From assembly GCA_037783415.1 (NCBI GenBank), contig JAZGTN010000179.1:288001-352000 (forward strand): a stretch of DNA of 64,000 bases. Reading direction: 5' to 3'. Made by a program: the position numbers and the translations under genes. Positions within the stretch are counted from its first letter, which is position 1. Each line of letters opens with the position of its first letter. This document shows positions 63,778 through 64,000 of this stretch, one piece after another. The notes below the pieces were generated by a model, which made no database searches, was not told where the DNA came from, and saw only the letters and a program-made list of their open reading frames with translations. This DNA is from Leptasterias polaris. Its lineage: Eukaryota; Echinodermata; Asteroidea; Forcipulatida; Asteriidae.

Positions 63778-64000
63778 AGACATCAGAGAAACGGTATTCT
63801 CAGGTGAGGAAAATAAAAATTATGGACCAAAGATGTTCTGAAAGGGGAGTTGCAAAATAAAAAATACACAAATAAATCAAAAGACAGAAGCAGATATTCG
63901 AACCCTAACCCTCCAGTGGCTTTGGCTAGAGACCCTCCTTAGTCGTCCAAAATCCTTCACTCAATGCAGGGTTCAATTTTTGGGGGGAAAAAAAACACAA
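63778..64000. other. 3' flank of the Tudor gene
   Basis: It contains two AATAAA signals and A-rich sequence. No further gene is seen before the window ends. Confidence 0.5.
63812..63817 (+). promoter_or_regulatory. Candidate polyadenylation signal of the Tudor gene
   Basis: AATAAA lies 35 bases after the TAG at 63775-63777. A second AATAAA follows near 63856. Both support a terminal exon here. Confidence 0.55.

Noticed and set aside
63660..63860. Alternative frame for the last Tudor-gene exon (AKLGKKESQ...)
   Set aside because: The donor at 63108 is phase 0, which forces the frame that stops at 63775-63777; the alternative frame would need a different splice site.

Overview
This window reads as animal nuclear DNA. 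It has spliced genes with GT/AG introns, long AT-rich introns and intergenic DNA, and a dense load of short inverted-repeat elements, tRNA-derived SINEs and decayed LINE tails. The repeat style and gene content (an Ig-type receptor, a PAN-fibrinogen lectin, LRRC61, a B-box/Tudor protein) suggest an invertebrate deuterostome. An echinoderm such as a sea star is my best guess, but this is inference from memory of repeat families and no search was run.

Layout from left to right. Positions 65-2357 hold the last five exons of an alpha-arrestin (ARRDC-type) gene whose 5' part lies outside the window. A 4.1 kb intergenic stretch follows with three foldback elements. An intronless gene at 6465-7454 encodes a single-Ig-domain type I membrane receptor; all five tyrosines of its tail sit in YxN motifs. 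Then comes repeat-rich DNA with two decayed LINE 3' ends. A six-exon LRRC61 orthologue (11158-16166) was rebuilt exon by exon; every intron is phase 1.

Positions 20855-63777 are one very large gene of about 43 kb. I assembled it from 24 exons whose reading phases all agree, giving about 1,072 residues. Its order is a B-box-like zinc finger, a coiled coil, extended Tudor domain 1, a long acidic linker, extended Tudor domain 2, a CCHC zinc knuckle and a basic tail. This is a TRIM-like Tudor protein resembling RNF17/Qin-type piRNA-pathway factors in parts, but with a zinc knuckle I do not recall in that family. The two Tudor domains are coded by five-exon cassettes with identical intron phases, which points to an internal exon-cassette duplication.

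The introns of the Tudor gene hold many mobile-element remnants. Notable ones are a foldback with near-identical 388 bp arms, a TIR element nested inside a SINE with target duplication, several other TIR elements and a mariner-type transposase fragment. In its largest intron, on the opposite strand, lies an intronless gene for a secreted PAN plus fibrinogen-domain lectin-like protein (57041-58042).

If the assignments hold, the gene set mixes trafficking (arrestin), cell-surface immune-type recognition (Ig receptor, fibrinogen lectin) and germline small-RNA or granule biology (Tudor protein). I see no operon-like link between them; they are independent genes in a repeat-rich neighbourhood.
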